DNA of 44,411 bases from JAAYKS01 sp964479435 (GCA_964479435.1 CAYZME010000005.1:1-44411); one strand, 5' to 3'. Counted from the first letter of the stretch, positions 27,492 through 36,419 are shown. Numbers and translations: made by a program. Notes: a model not told the origin generated them from the letters alone.

Positions 27492-28416
27492 TGGGAGCAC
27501 CCCCTCCGGTGATTTGAATGAACGCTTCTTCCAGTGTGGATTCCAGACGCTGGATCCCATATACCGGCAGTCCGGCCTGCACCAGCGCGCGCACGGCCTC
27601 CGGGACCGCGTCTTCTTCCATTTCAATCTCGAGGCGGCGCTCCGCCACCGTCCGCACGGCGCCAAATCCTGTCGCGGCCAGTGTGTCGGCCGCCGACTGC
27701 GCCTGCCCCTCCCCGGTGACAATCCGATACGCGGAGTGACCCGCCGCTTCGGCCATCAATTGCGCGATCGGTTTGACTCCCAGCAGACGGCCCTGATGGA
27801 TGATCCCCACCCGGTCACACATCAGCTGCATCTCGGCCAGCTGATGGCTGGACACAAACACCGCGACGCCTTCCTCATGCGCCAGATATTTGAGAATGTC
27901 CCGCAACTCACGAATGCCCGTCGGGTCCAGGCCATTGGTCGGCTCATCGAGGATCAGCAGGCGCGGATGGTGCAAAATGGCCTGAGCCAGTCCGACGCGC
28001 TGTTTCATACCCAGCGAGTATTTTTTGACTTTCTCATCGATCCGGTTCTCCATACCCACCCAGCGGACCACCTCGCGGATACGCGCCGGCGGCACCGCGC
28101 TGTGCAGTCTCGCGTACATCGCCAGATTGACCCGGCCGGAAAGGTCGTTGTACATTTCCGGATTTTCGACAATGCCGCCGAGCAGGGCCATCGCCTTTTC
28201 ATAGTCGCGGGTCAGGTCATACCCGCCGATGCGGATGCTCCCCGCGTCCGAGCGCAAAAATCCCATCACCATCTTGATCGTGGTGGTCTTGCCCGCGCCG
28301 TTGGGGCCGAGAAAACCGAACACCTCGCCCGCCTGCACGTCCAGCGAGACCTGGTCGATCACCGTCCGTCGGCCAAAACGCTTGACTAAATCACGTATGC
28401 TGAGAATGGTCTCCAT
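27484..28416 (-). CDS. ABC transporter ATP-binding protein (CcmA/ABC-2 type)
   Basis: The 310-residue ATPase has Walker A GPNGAGKT (37-44), the Q-loop region, the signature LGMKQRVGLAQAI, Walker B LLILDEPTNGLDP and the H-loop FVSSHQL. A C-terminal ACT-like extension follows, as in ABC-2 exporters for antibiotics or lantibiotics. AGGAG precedes the ATG. The 5' end overlaps the upstream gene by 26 bases and the 3' end overlaps the permease by eight, so the three genes are tightly coupled. Confidence 0.96.
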   Translation of the reverse strand: METILSIRDLVKRFGRRTVIDQVSLDVQAGEVFGFLGPNGAGKTTTIKMVMGFLRSDAGSIRIGGYDLTRDYEKAMALLGGIVENPEMYNDLSGRVNLAMYARLHSAVPPARIREVVRWVGMENRIDEKVKKYSLGMKQRVGLAQAILHHPRLLILDEPTNGLDPTGIRELRDILKYLAHEEGVAVFVSSHQLAEMQLMCDRVGIIHQGRLLGVKPIAQLMAEAAGHSAYRIVTGEGQAQSAADTLAATGFGAVRTVAERRLEIEMEEDAVPEAVRALVQAGLPVYGIQRLESTLEEAFIQITGGGAPIA

Positions 28417-29050
28417 TGCTTTCTCCTGTCCCCGCCGCCCGCGCGAATGTGTAAGCCGGCAGAATCACATCCCGGGAATCCGTTTTGCTAAACACCCATT
28501 CGTATGGCAGCTGGAGCCGGGCGGCCACCACGCGCCAGGTCTCGCCCTGCCGCTCCAGCACCACCCAGTCGCCGCTGTCCTGTTGCACAAACGGGGAGGC
28601 CTGGCCCGCGATCGTCAACGTGGTCTGTGTCTCCATGGACACTTTCGCGCGGCTGCCATCAAAGACAATGCTCTCAAATCGCAAAATCGTTTTGTCATAC
28701 GCCAGCACCACCTCGCGCCCGGACGCCTGTTTGTTCAGGTCCGCGCGCAAGCGCCGCGCCAAGGGCGCCACCAGGGTCTCGTTTTCAATATACCAGGAAC
28801 GAAGGATGCCTTCCTGTTGCTGAATAAAGACCCCGAGTGACAAATCATCTATCTCCGGCGTGGTCACGCGGTGCGACGGCGGCAACATCGACCATTCCAG
28901 CTCGGCCCGCACATAGGCTTCCACGTAGGGCTGCACCACGGGGATATCTTGCCGGTGTGCCGCGGCCTGCCAAAAGAGGTACACGACAACCACCGCGATC
29001 AGCACCATGGTCAACGCCACGCCGCGATTGATCTTTTTCCAAATCGCCAT
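28391..29050 (-). CDS. Single-pass membrane-anchored protein of the ABC operon
   Basis: The 219-residue protein has one N-terminal membrane segment (about residues 11-30) and an extracytoplasmic domain that looks like an all-beta, NTF2- or SnoaL-like fold (DSGDWVVLERQGETWRVVAARL near residue 160 resembles such domains; shown in outline). I do not recognise a named family. The ATG at 29050 has GGAGG upstream; the ORF extending to 29179 lacks a ribosome site. As the first gene before ATPase and permease, it may be an accessory or substrate-handling protein. Confidence 0.75.
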   Translation of the reverse strand: MAIWKKINRGVALTMVLIAVVVVYLFWQAAAHRQDIPVVQPYVEAYVRAELEWSMLPPSHRVTTPEIDDLSLGVFIQQQEGILRSWYIENETLVAPLARRLRADLNKQASGREVVLAYDKTILRFESIVFDGSRAKVSMETQTTLTIAGQASPFVQQDSGDWVVLERQGETWRVVAARLQLPYEWVFSKTDSRDVILPAYTFARAAGTGESNGDHSQHT

Positions 29051-29259
29051 ACAGCCCTCCACCAAACCCAGGGTTGTTCTTTGCGAATACACGCGAGAAC
29101 GGATCTCAGTCAGTGTAGCACGCCACAGCCGCCGCCGGAATGACCCGTCCACGAATCCCCAGCTTTTTGCATCCGCCACCCGGGTTCGTTACAATCTAAA
29201 ACAATCACCATCCACCGCCGGCCACCGGTTTCCCTGTCAGGAAGGAGCGCCTCCGATCG

Positions 29260-29919
29260 ATGGGCAACAACAAATTCAGAACGTATCTCGCGGCCAACCG
29301 CCATTTATGGCTCCTCTTGTATGTACCCTTTTATCTGACCTGGTTTTTTTGGGTCGAGCGATGGGTCCCCACCACCGGTTATTGGGTTTGCTATCTCCCC
29401 ATCGATGACTGGATTCCTTTTTGGGAAGGTTTTGTTGTCCCTTATGTCCTGTGGTACCCGTTTATGATCGCGATGGGTCTCTACCTGCTGTGGCGGGACG
29501 TGCCGGCGTTCATCCGCTACATGGTTTTCCTAATGATCGGGTTCACGTTCTGTCTGACCTTCTACATGATCGTGCCCAATGGCCAGGATCTGCGCCCCAC
29601 CGTTTTTGCCCGCGACAATGTGTTTGTGCGGCTGGTCCGTCAACTCTACGCGGTCGACACCAACACCAACGTTTTCCCCAGCATGCATGTGGTCGGCAGT
29701 GTCGCCGTCGCGTACGCGGCGTTTGACAGCGAACGGCTGCGCAACGGTTGGATCCGCGCGCTCACCGCGGTCGTCGCGCTGCTGATTTCAATCTCCATCC
29801 TGTTTGTCAAACAGCATTCCGCGCTCGACCTGATCGGGGCGGTCGCCCTGTGCGTCCCCATTTGGTGGGGGCTGGCAATCTGGAAAAGAAAAGGACGGAA
29901 GCGATCAGCGGCCGGCTAG
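29260..29919 (+). CDS. PAP2 superfamily membrane phosphatase
   Basis: The 219-residue protein has about six hydrophobic segments. It shows the PAP2 catalytic motifs: LRPTVF (motif 1 remnant), PSMHVVGS (motif 2, with His) and SILFVKQHSALD (motif 3, with His and Asp). The spacing matches the PAP2_3 / inositol-phosphorylceramide-type branch, which acts on lipid phosphates at the membrane. The ATG has AAGGAG twelve bases upstream, a somewhat long spacing. Its 3' end overlaps the convergent minus-strand gene by 15 bases. Substrate unknown. Confidence 0.85.
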   Translation: MGNNKFRTYLAANRHLWLLLYVPFYLTWFFWVERWVPTTGYWVCYLPIDDWIPFWEGFVVPYVLWYPFMIAMGLYLLWRDVPAFIRYMVFLMIGFTFCLTFYMIVPNGQDLRPTVFARDNVFVRLVRQLYAVDTNTNVFPSMHVVGSVAVAYAAFDSERLRNGWIRALTAVVALLISISILFVKQHSALDLIGAVALCVPIWWGLAIWKRKGRKRSAAG

Positions 29920-30447
29920 TCGTTCCCTCACCACCCGCTCAACCCGCGCGTAATTCTCCTGTGCGCAAAACAACGCCAGCGACTCGGTAAGCCCGCCGCG
30001 CAAGAGGATGGCGCGGCTCTTGGGTTTGTATTTGACCCGGGTTACACGATCCCAGCGCAGAAAGACATCCTGCCGCGACTGCGCCAGCATCCCCGCCCCC
30101 GCGGCGGTCAACCGGCCGGACAAGAACCCCAGCGCCAGGGTCAGGTTGTTGACGATTTTATTTTTCTTTGCCTGCTCTGCCTGCGTACGGCAACGCACAC
30201 CGCGGCTGTCCAGCTCAAACTCGACTTCATACTGGCCGCGATATACCACCCATATAAACAGCCAGGACAAAAGCAGCAGCGCGGCAACCAGCCCCAGCCC
30301 ATAGAGCGTATATACACTTTTTCCTGTCGACAACCCAATGACCAGCGCGACCAGACCGAAAGGAACGCCAACCGCCAAGCCCAATTGCTTGACAATGACC
30401 CGATTGCGGAAAATCGGCACACGGATTTGCCACTGCAACGGCTCCAA
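29905..30447 (-). CDS. Two-TM membrane protein with PH-like C-terminal domain
   Basis: The 180-residue protein has two membrane segments (about 20-40 and 48-70). The cytoplasmic part starts YEVEFELDSRGVRCRT and contains FLRWDRVTRVKYKPKSRAI, a pattern typical of bacterial PH-like (YcxB- or DUF304-like) domains. The start is TTG at 30447 with GGGGGTGA upstream. It is the last gene of the four-gene operon, 69 bases after the zinc-ribbon gene. Function unknown. Confidence 0.75.
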   Translation of the reverse strand: MEPLQWQIRVPIFRNRVIVKQLGLAVGVPFGLVALVIGLSTGKSVYTLYGLGLVAALLLLSWLFIWVVYRGQYEVEFELDSRGVRCRTQAEQAKKNKIVNNLTLALGFLSGRLTAAGAGMLAQSRQDVFLRWDRVTRVKYKPKSRAILLRGGLTESLALFCAQENYARVERVVRERLAGR

Positions 30448-30516
30448 CTGCTCACCCCCTCATAAAGCGTCGGCGCGAAAGCGGTTTTCCCACCGCACAC
30501 CCGGGTGTGCGGCCCG

Positions 30517-30876
30517 CTACCCCAGTTTCGCGCCGCAGCCCGGACAAAAGCGGGCGGCGGATTGCGCTTTGGCGCCACATGCGCGACAAAAACCGCCGGC
30601 CTGGCGCGCAAACGCCGCCGGTGGGTTTTTTAATATCCCGGACTTGTCGTCCCTTTCGCCCGGCGCTTGGGCAAACAGGACCGCCGTCTCATGGAGCCGC
30701 GCCGCCATTTCTGTGGCCGGCCCGCCCACATGACTCACCGCTTTGTCCTTGGCATCGATTGCCAGGGACAAAGCCCGGCTCCACGCATCCGCGAAGCTCC
30801 GGCGCCCAGCGCTTGGGTCGGGCTTCTTTTCATATGCGTTCATCAGGTCTGTATACTCTTTTCCCGGATCAGACAT
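30517..30876 (-). CDS. Small protein with C-terminal zinc ribbon
   Basis: The 119-residue protein is helical and charged in its first 85 residues and ends in a double CxxC zinc ribbon (FCRACGAKAQSAARFCPGCG). It has no membrane segment. The position between the repeat protein and the PH-like membrane protein, 34 bases after the former, suggests a role in the same assembly. I do not recognise the family beyond the ribbon. Confidence 0.75.
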   Translation of the reverse strand: MSDPGKEYTDLMNAYEKKPDPSAGRRSFADAWSRALSLAIDAKDKAVSHVGGPATEMAARLHETAVLFAQAPGERDDKSGILKNPPAAFARQAGGFCRACGAKAQSAARFCPGCGAKLG

Positions 30877-30910
30877 GGGGTTCCTCCTTGCCCTGGTGTC
30901 GGGGATCTGT

Positions 30911-32869
30911 TCAGCGGGAGATGGCGGGCAACGGAACGACTGTTCCGTCCTGCTGGCGGTAAAAACCCGTGCCGTCGGGATTGCGGGTCAGGCTCGCGCC
31001 CTGCTTGTTGCTGACTGTGACGGTCCCATCCGCTTTTTCCACCAGAGCCGTCCCATCCTCTCCCTGCCATCCCATCGTTCCGTCGGCTTGCTGTGTAAAC
31101 GTGCCGCCCTGGGACTGCAGTTCGAAGGAGCCATCCTCGCGACAGGTGCCGCGCGTTCCCTGCGCGTTGTCGACAAAGCTGCCGTTGCCCCTGGCATCGC
31201 GTTGCCAGTAGGAACCGTCTGTCAAGACGGAATGGATTTCTCCGGTTTGGGTGTTGATCCGGGCAAACGAGCCATCGGCAAACCGAAAATCCCCTTTTCC
31301 GGTCTTCGCGTCGTATTTCAGATCGGTTCCATCCGGCGACGAGGCATCCAGGCTGCCGTCGGCTTGCTCCACATAGCGGGCGCCGTCATCGCCGCGCATC
31401 TCACGATAGCCGTCCGCACGGAAGATGTGGGTCGCGTCCCGGGTGCGGATTTCACCCTCGACGACCGTTTTTCCCACCGTTCTGGTCTCCCACTGCCCCT
31501 GCTCGTTCCGGTATGGCTCGTCCCTTCTTTCTGTGCGATAGACCACGCTGCCGCCGTGGGGAGAGGTCATGACAAAGGCGTCCTCGGTAGTCGGATGCCG
31601 GCGCGTAATATAACCGTTGTGCGCGACCACCACCACTTCACCTTCCGCGCCCCGGGTGATTTGCATGCCGTTGCTCCGGGTCTCAATCTGGGTGCCGTCG
31701 GGTTGATAGACGATCTCGTCGCCGTTTGGCTCCCGCGCGCTCAGCGTCCCGTCGGTTTTTTGGACAATGAACGTGCCATTCTCATCGGTGGTGCTGATGG
31801 TCCCGTCCGGCCACTCCTCCCAGGTGGTGCCGTCAGGCCGCCGCGCCTGTACTGTTCCATTGGGGAAGTGGATGGCCACGTCGCCATTGGGGTATGAAAC
31901 CTCGATCGTGTGGTCGGGTTTTCGCGTGAGACGCTCCCCGTCCTGCCCCACGACAAACGCGGGCGCGTCCGGCACGTTGGCCGCCTCATAGGCGGGGTCA
32001 AGCGCCGCGGGCTCCCGGTTGTCCTCGGCCCCCGCGCTCGTAAGGGTCGCCCCTGCGCTCGTAGGGGTCGCTCCCGCCATCCCGGCGGCTGTGCCCAGCC
32101 CGCCGCCGACCAGGGCGGCCACCGCCGCCACAACACCAATCAGCAGGGTGGCCAAGGGCCCCGCGTGGACCAGGGGATTTTTGTCGGAACCGGTCGGAAC
32201 CTCCCCCGGATTGGCAGGGGTGCTGGGCTTCGGAGTGGGGATGATCGCCGAGGTCGGCGATGGCTTCGGCACCGTGGTGAGGACAACGGCAGGATCCGGA
32301 TCCTTTTCCACTTTCAGACGCAGGTCGATGACGACGAATTCGTCGACAATCAACAGCGAATAATCCACCGCCCAACGGCAGACAAACTGCGCACGGATCA
32401 CCAGCTCTTGCGCGTCCGCCGGAATGGCCGCCGTGAATTCGTGCGAGAGGGAGGGGCTTTGTACATACTCGGACTGATATCTCTGGGTCTCGCCAATCCT
32501 CGCGCCGGTCCCGGTGTAATAGTCGATGTATCCGCCCACGCTGTTGAACACCAGATGGCTGGTCGTCGAATCCGCCAGTCCTAAAGCTTCGGTCCCTGTC
32601 ACCGACAACGAAATGGTGTCGCCCGCCCGGAACGTTCCGGTCAGGTTGTACGCCGTGAAATGCGGCCGTATCGTCCATTGGGCGCCGGTCAACGTGCCGC
32701 CGGAAACGGTGAAATCCATTTTTGTCCCCGAGGTGGCCGCGAAGCTGCCGCTCGTCACCACCGGAGCCGGGTCGGCCTCTGTATCCATCAGCCCGGCGGA
32801 CAGCACCGGCCGCAAGAGGGGGAGCATCAGAAAGAGGGCGGTCAAGAGAGCCCAATGTTGCTTTTTCAT
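30911..32869 (-). CDS. Membrane protein with Tcp10_C/G-box-like DG-turn repeats
   Basis: The 652-residue protein has a signal peptide (about 1-25), an all-beta extracellular domain (30-195), a Pro/Thr linker (about 200-230) and one strongly hydrophobic segment (237-266). A 340-residue repeat region follows, built from short strands ending in PDGT, PNGT, ADGS or similar turns roughly every 8-17 residues. Examples are DVAIHFPNGTVQARRPDGT and TWEEWPDGTISTTDENGT. This is the pattern of the Tcp10_C / CPAP G-box domain, an open beta-sheet that self-associates in eukaryotic centriole proteins; related repeats occur in bacteria. If the hydrophobic segment spans the membrane, the repeats face the cytoplasm. 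The start overlaps the previous gene as ATGA. Confidence 0.8.
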   Translation of the reverse strand: MKKQHWALLTALFLMLPLLRPVLSAGLMDTEADPAPVVTSGSFAATSGTKMDFTVSGGTLTGAQWTIRPHFTAYNLTGTFRAGDTISLSVTGTEALGLADSTTSHLVFNSVGGYIDYYTGTGARIGETQRYQSEYVQSPSLSHEFTAAIPADAQELVIRAQFVCRWAVDYSLLIVDEFVVIDLRLKVEKDPDPAVVLTTVPKPSPTSAIIPTPKPSTPANPGEVPTGSDKNPLVHAGPLATLLIGVVAAVAALVGGGLGTAAGMAGATPTSAGATLTSAGAEDNREPAALDPAYEAANVPDAPAFVVGQDGERLTRKPDHTIEVSYPNGDVAIHFPNGTVQARRPDGTTWEEWPDGTISTTDENGTFIVQKTDGTLSAREPNGDEIVYQPDGTQIETRSNGMQITRGAEGEVVVVAHNGYITRRHPTTEDAFVMTSPHGGSVVYRTERRDEPYRNEQGQWETRTVGKTVVEGEIRTRDATHIFRADGYREMRGDDGARYVEQADGSLDASSPDGTDLKYDAKTGKGDFRFADGSFARINTQTGEIHSVLTDGSYWQRDARGNGSFVDNAQGTRGTCREDGSFELQSQGGTFTQQADGTMGWQGEDGTALVEKADGTVTVSNKQGASLTRNPDGTGFYRQQDGTVVPLPAISR

Positions 32870-33645
32870 GCCGTTGCCACCCCTCTTTTTTTGGCGGCGA
32901 TGCCAATCACCAGCCCCAGCAAGAGGAGGACCGCGCCCGCGATGTAGGGGAGATAGGCGGTCAGGGGCCGTTGGATCCGCGACCAGGCGGCAAGCGCGAC
33001 CCCGATCGCCTGACCCGTGGCATAGCCCGATATCACGCGACCCAGTGCCTGGGCTGCTGGGACGGCACCATGGGTGAATTTGGCGATCACGGCCGAGAGG
33101 CCCTTGCGCAAAATGCTTCCATCCGCGGATAATGCCCTGAGCGCCAGCAGAAACCCGACGATCCCGATCACGCTATTGGCTTTGCCGGCGTTGCCGCTGA
33201 GAAAGTTGAACACAATCAGACCCAGGCCGATGCCCACGATCAGCTGCGTCGCAGACACCGCGCTTTTCACAAAAAACCCCGAGAAAAGAGCTTTGACCCC
33301 GCGGCCCAGGCCGCGAAAGGGATTGTGCCCCACAAAGAGCGGCCAGACCAGCGCGCCGAAAAAATAGGCGAAGACCGCTTTGCCGACGACGCCGCCCACC
33401 GCGCCCCAGATGCCGCCATACATCCCGCCCTGGGCAAACGTCAAAAAGGAGAGCACCCGCACCGATTGCGGGAAGAATCCCCACACCGACAACAGCGAAA
33501 GGCCCAACCAGAGCACACTCAACACCAGCATGGGGATCCAGCGCCCGGGGGTTTGTAGCAACTGGCGTACAGCCCCCATCCCGGTTGCTCCCGGGCGGCT
33601 CTTTTTCTGTATGCGCGCGCCATGGTTTTTACTGGAGTTACTCAT
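32866..33645 (-). CDS. Multi-pass membrane protein, first gene of the repeat-protein operon
   Basis: The 259-residue protein has a basic N-terminus (first 30 residues) and five or six hydrophobic segments (about 36-56, 62-85, 90-105, 130-150, 155-172 and 222-248), rich in Gly and Ala. I do not recognise a family. AGGGGAGG precedes the ATG. The end overlaps the start of the repeat protein gene (ATGA), so the two are translationally coupled and the proteins probably interact. Confidence 0.75.
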   Translation of the reverse strand: MSNSSKNHGARIQKKSRPGATGMGAVRQLLQTPGRWIPMLVLSVLWLGLSLLSVWGFFPQSVRVLSFLTFAQGGMYGGIWGAVGGVVGKAVFAYFFGALVWPLFVGHNPFRGLGRGVKALFSGFFVKSAVSATQLIVGIGLGLIVFNFLSGNAGKANSVIGIVGFLLALRALSADGSILRKGLSAVIAKFTHGAVPAAQALGRVISGYATGQAIGVALAAWSRIQRPLTAYLPYIAGAVLLLLGLVIGIAAKKRGVATA

Positions 33646-33792
33646 GCGTACGGGCCTCCCCTATGACAAATAGGTGGCGCGGTCGACTCAGTTACAGAAT
33701 ATAAATTAATCTTACAATAAGCCGTTGTGTTCTGAAAGAACATTTTGCGCGAACGGGCGGTTATTTTTGCGCGGGTGCATCCTACGCGTGGT

Positions 33793-33821
33793 TTGCCCGC
33801 GCCGCTCAACCATGTTACAAT
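33793..33821 (+). promoter_or_regulatory. Promoter of the mgtE leader and mgtE
   Basis: TTGCCC (33793-33798) and TACAAT (33816-33821) are exactly 17 bases apart. Transcription would start near 33828, about 26 bases before the leader ORF and about 210 bases before mgtE, so mgtE has a long 5' leader. A 6-bp dyad (TGTTCT with AGAACA, 33728-33742) lies upstream between the divergent genes. Confidence 0.6.
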
Positions 33822-33853
33822 GACGGCTGAAAAATATCAGGAAGGAGGGCCCG

Positions 33854-33943
33854 ATGGTGGACGATTTATCCGGTGATATAGATAGGCGAAACTCGCTAGA
33901 CCGTACCGCGGCGCGGGCCTTTCCTGTGTTGCTTTTGATCTGA
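33854..33943 (+). CDS. Candidate 29-residue leader peptide upstream of mgtE
   Basis: Within the mgtE leader an ATG at 33854 follows AAGGAGG at a spacing of about five bases and opens a 29-codon frame (starts MVDDLSGDIDRR, ends FPVLLLI) that stops at 33941-33943. The Shine-Dalgarno segment and following bases (GGAGGGCCCG) can pair, with wobbles, with CGGGCCTTTCC at 33914-33924 inside the same ORF. The arrangement resembles regulatory uORFs of Mg2+ transporters such as mgtA and mgtC, but the peptide shows no similarity to those. Coding status is inferred from position and ribosome site only. Confidence 0.45.
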   Translation: MVDDLSGDIDRRNSLDRTAARAFPVLLLI

Positions 33944-33977
33944 CGTTCATGATTCCCTCATCCCATTTAGTGAACGT
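33943..33977 (+). other. Hairpin at the leader ORF stop
   Basis: ACGTTCA at 33943-33949 pairs exactly with TGAACGT at 33971-33977. It begins at the last base of the leader stop codon, so a ribosome at the stop would prevent it from forming. A short T-run (GTTTTTC) lies about 20 bases beyond the stem, too far for a simple terminator but compatible with a switch between structures. Confidence 0.4.
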
Positions 33978-34036
33978 GTACGGACAAGTTGTGTTCGTTT
34001 TTCAATCCCCGTTTCTTCACCCAACGGGTTGCGTTT

Positions 34037-35401
34037 ATGCCGATTTTAGATGATCTCACAGTACGGGATACCCTCGATGAATTGGTTTCCCGGCGCGCCA
34101 GTCTCGAATTGCGCCAAACCCTCGCTGACTACAACCCCGTTGATATCGCCGCCTATCTCGAGGAGATCACGACAGCGCAAGCCGCGTACGTGTATCGACT
34201 CCTGCCCAAAGAGACCGGTGCCGATGTTTTTTCCTATCTCGAGTCCGACACCCAGGAAAATCTGATCAAAGCCTACTCCGACAGGGAAGTCCAGGACCTG
34301 GTCGCGGGGTTGATGAACGACGACCTGGTCGACATGATGGAGGAGCTGCCCGCCTCGGTCGCCAAGCGGGTTTTGGACAACACGCCTCCGGCCCGACGGA
34401 AACTGGTCAATCAGCTGCTGCAATACCCGGAAGACTCGGCCGGTTCGATCATGTCGACGGAGTGTATTCACCTGAAGCGCGACATGACCATTCTCGACGC
34501 GATCGCGCGCCTGCGCACCCTCCGCCTGCCCCCGGAAATGTACTATACCTGTTTTGTGACGACGCCCGACCGGATCCTCGAAGGCTGGATCTCGATCGGC
34601 GCGATTCTCAACGCCCATGACGAGGACCGGGTCGGGGATTTGATGGACACTGACATCATCTCGGTACATACCACCACGGACCAGGAAACCGCCGCGCGTC
34701 TGTTTGACCGCTACGACCTGCCGGTTCTGCCGGTTGTGGACCAGGAATCACGCCTGGTCGGTGTGATCACCGTCGACGACGCGTTTGATGTCATGACAGA
34801 AGAAACCTCGGAAGACATTTCGCGCATGACGGCGGTGATCCCGTCGCGCCAAACCTACCTGGAGACCAGTGTTTGGAATCATTCCAAACGGCGCTTCGGA
34901 TGGCTGTTGGTCCTGATGTTGTCCGGTATCATCAACGGCATCATCCTACAGAGGTATGAGGCAGCTTTTGTGCTGCTGCCCATCCTCGTCACTTTCATCC
35001 CCATGATCACAGACACCGGCGGAAACGCCGGTTCACAAAGCTCGGGTCTGATGATCCGCGGCATGGCTTTGGGTGAGATCTCTTTCCACAATCTGTGGTC
35101 GGTCATCCTCAAAGAAGTGGGCGTCGCCTTTTTGGTCGGTGGGTTGCTCGCCGCGGTCAACTTTGCCCGCCTCCTGCTGACCCACGGCGGCGATGTCAAG
35201 GTGGCACTGACGGTTTCACTGGCCATTTTATTTACTGTCGTCGCGGCCAAAGTGGCGGGCGGCGCCCTACCTTTGCTGGCTCGCGCCGTCAAATTGGATC
35301 CAGCCATTATGGCCGCGCCGGTCATCACTACGGTTGTCGACGCGTTGGCGCTGTTCATCTATTTTGAAATCGCGTCCCTCCTGATCCCGGGGCTGAGGTA
35401 A
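34037..35401 (+). CDS. mgtE: Magnesium transporter MgtE
   Basis: This is a membrane Mg2+ channel. The 454-residue protein has an N-terminal helical domain (1-130, with LADYNPVDIAAYLEEI), a CBS pair (about 135-255, with VGVITVDDAFDVM) and five C-terminal membrane helices (about 285-450). The last part contains PMITDTGGNAGSQSSGLMIR, the conserved pore segment. The start is the ATG at 34037, giving the usual MPILDDLT-like N-terminus; a GTG frame 16 codons earlier is less likely. No clear ribosome site precedes this ATG, which fits control by the leader ORF and hairpin upstream. Confidence 0.96.
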   Translation: MPILDDLTVRDTLDELVSRRASLELRQTLADYNPVDIAAYLEEITTAQAAYVYRLLPKETGADVFSYLESDTQENLIKAYSDREVQDLVAGLMNDDLVDMMEELPASVAKRVLDNTPPARRKLVNQLLQYPEDSAGSIMSTECIHLKRDMTILDAIARLRTLRLPPEMYYTCFVTTPDRILEGWISIGAILNAHDEDRVGDLMDTDIISVHTTTDQETAARLFDRYDLPVLPVVDQESRLVGVITVDDAFDVMTEETSEDISRMTAVIPSRQTYLETSVWNHSKRRFGWLLVLMLSGIINGIILQRYEAAFVLLPILVTFIPMITDTGGNAGSQSSGLMIRGMALGEISFHNLWSVILKEVGVAFLVGGLLAAVNFARLLLTHGGDVKVALTVSLAILFTVVAAKVAGGALPLLARAVKLDPAIMAAPVITTVVDALALFIYFEIASLLIPGLR

Positions 35402-35462
35402 CGCACAGGTACGGGTAGGACCCAGGCGCGCGCAAAATGGCAGGGGCTGATGGCGAAGTCTG

Positions 35463-36380
35463 TCAGTTGCCGTTTCTAAGCTGAAGTAGATATTTAACAC
35501 TGTCTTCAATGATTGCGTTGGTCTGCATGTCGCGTTGCGAATCAGAGAGGTCGCCCAATGCTGGCGTGGAGGTAGACACCTCCACGATCAGATGCAACCC
35601 CTTGCGGCGCGGACTAAACTTTGCGAACTGGTGGATCGCGCGAGGGATGTTTACGATCCCTTTGCCGACCGCGACACAACTTGCCATAAATGGGATGCGG
35701 CCGGGTAGGACCTCCTGAACAATTTCAAAGTCTTTCATGTGCGTGGTGAGCGTATAGGGCGCCAGCATCTCGATGTCATCGTCCGGGTCGGAAAAAACAC
35801 AAACGCCATTGGCCGTATCCATCGCACAGCCAACAAAGGGGGAATCAATCGCGTCAAGCAATTCTGCCTGTTCGCGCCCGGTAAAATCGATGTGATTCTC
35901 TACCGCCAAATACACCCCCTCATCCTCGAGAATATTTGCACACGTGCGCATCGCTTCAACATAACGCGCTTTTTGTTCTTCTGCCGCTGACTTGGGTTTG
36001 AGAAATCGACTCGATTCAATTCGCAGTCCGCCGTACCCGCTGCGCAAAATATCCATGCCCAATTCTTTGATGATTTGGGAACGCCACCTCAACTCGATCG
36101 CGATACCGGCGCCGTCCGGACCGTTGATATCAAACACTGGCAGCATGACATGGATATCGTATTCCAATCCGTACGTTTCCTTCATTTCCCGATAATACGC
36201 GCCCGTCTCAGGCGTATGCTCTTCAAATGGGTACCTGACCTGGATGCAGTCACAGCCAATTTTTCTTGCATATGCCAGGGTGTATTCCAACCGCTCATGC
36301 TTGGGGATATGGGCCGGCACCGAAAAATTAGAATCTATGAAGCCTACTTTCATTGTGCGGATGATCGATTGGTAGCTCAT
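35463..36380 (-). CDS. Sugar phosphate isomerase/epimerase (xylose-isomerase-like TIM barrel)
   Basis: The 305-residue protein has the AP-endonuclease-2 / xylose isomerase-like fold. Probable metal ligands are Glu in LAVENHIDF, Asp in GCAMDTANGV, His in TTHMKDFE and Glu in LIVEVS. Such proteins isomerise or epimerise sugars or inositols; the substrate is not readable. GGAGGG lies six bases before the ATG. The next gene upstream is a paralogue of the same length, with the same N-terminal MKVGF motif and matching ligand positions, so the pair arose by duplication. Confidence 0.85.
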   Translation of the reverse strand: MSYQSIIRTMKVGFIDSNFSVPAHIPKHERLEYTLAYARKIGCDCIQVRYPFEEHTPETGAYYREMKETYGLEYDIHVMLPVFDINGPDGAGIAIELRWRSQIIKELGMDILRSGYGGLRIESSRFLKPKSAAEEQKARYVEAMRTCANILEDEGVYLAVENHIDFTGREQAELLDAIDSPFVGCAMDTANGVCVFSDPDDDIEMLAPYTLTTHMKDFEIVQEVLPGRIPFMASCVAVGKGIVNIPRAIHQFAKFSPRRKGLHLIVEVSTSTPALGDLSDSQRDMQTNAIIEDSVKYLLQLRNGN

Positions 36381-36419
36381 ATATACCCTCCATTCGAAAA
36401 AAGTGAACTACATATCGTT

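Noticed and set aside
33822..34036. M-box (ykoK) Mg2+ riboswitch upstream of mgtE
   Set aside because: None of the conserved M-box segments could be found; the region instead shows a short ORF and simple hairpins.
33989..34036. Earlier GTG start for MgtE
   Set aside because: The added 16 residues do not resemble MgtE N-termini, and the ATG at 34037 gives the expected beginning; the ribosome site is weak for both.
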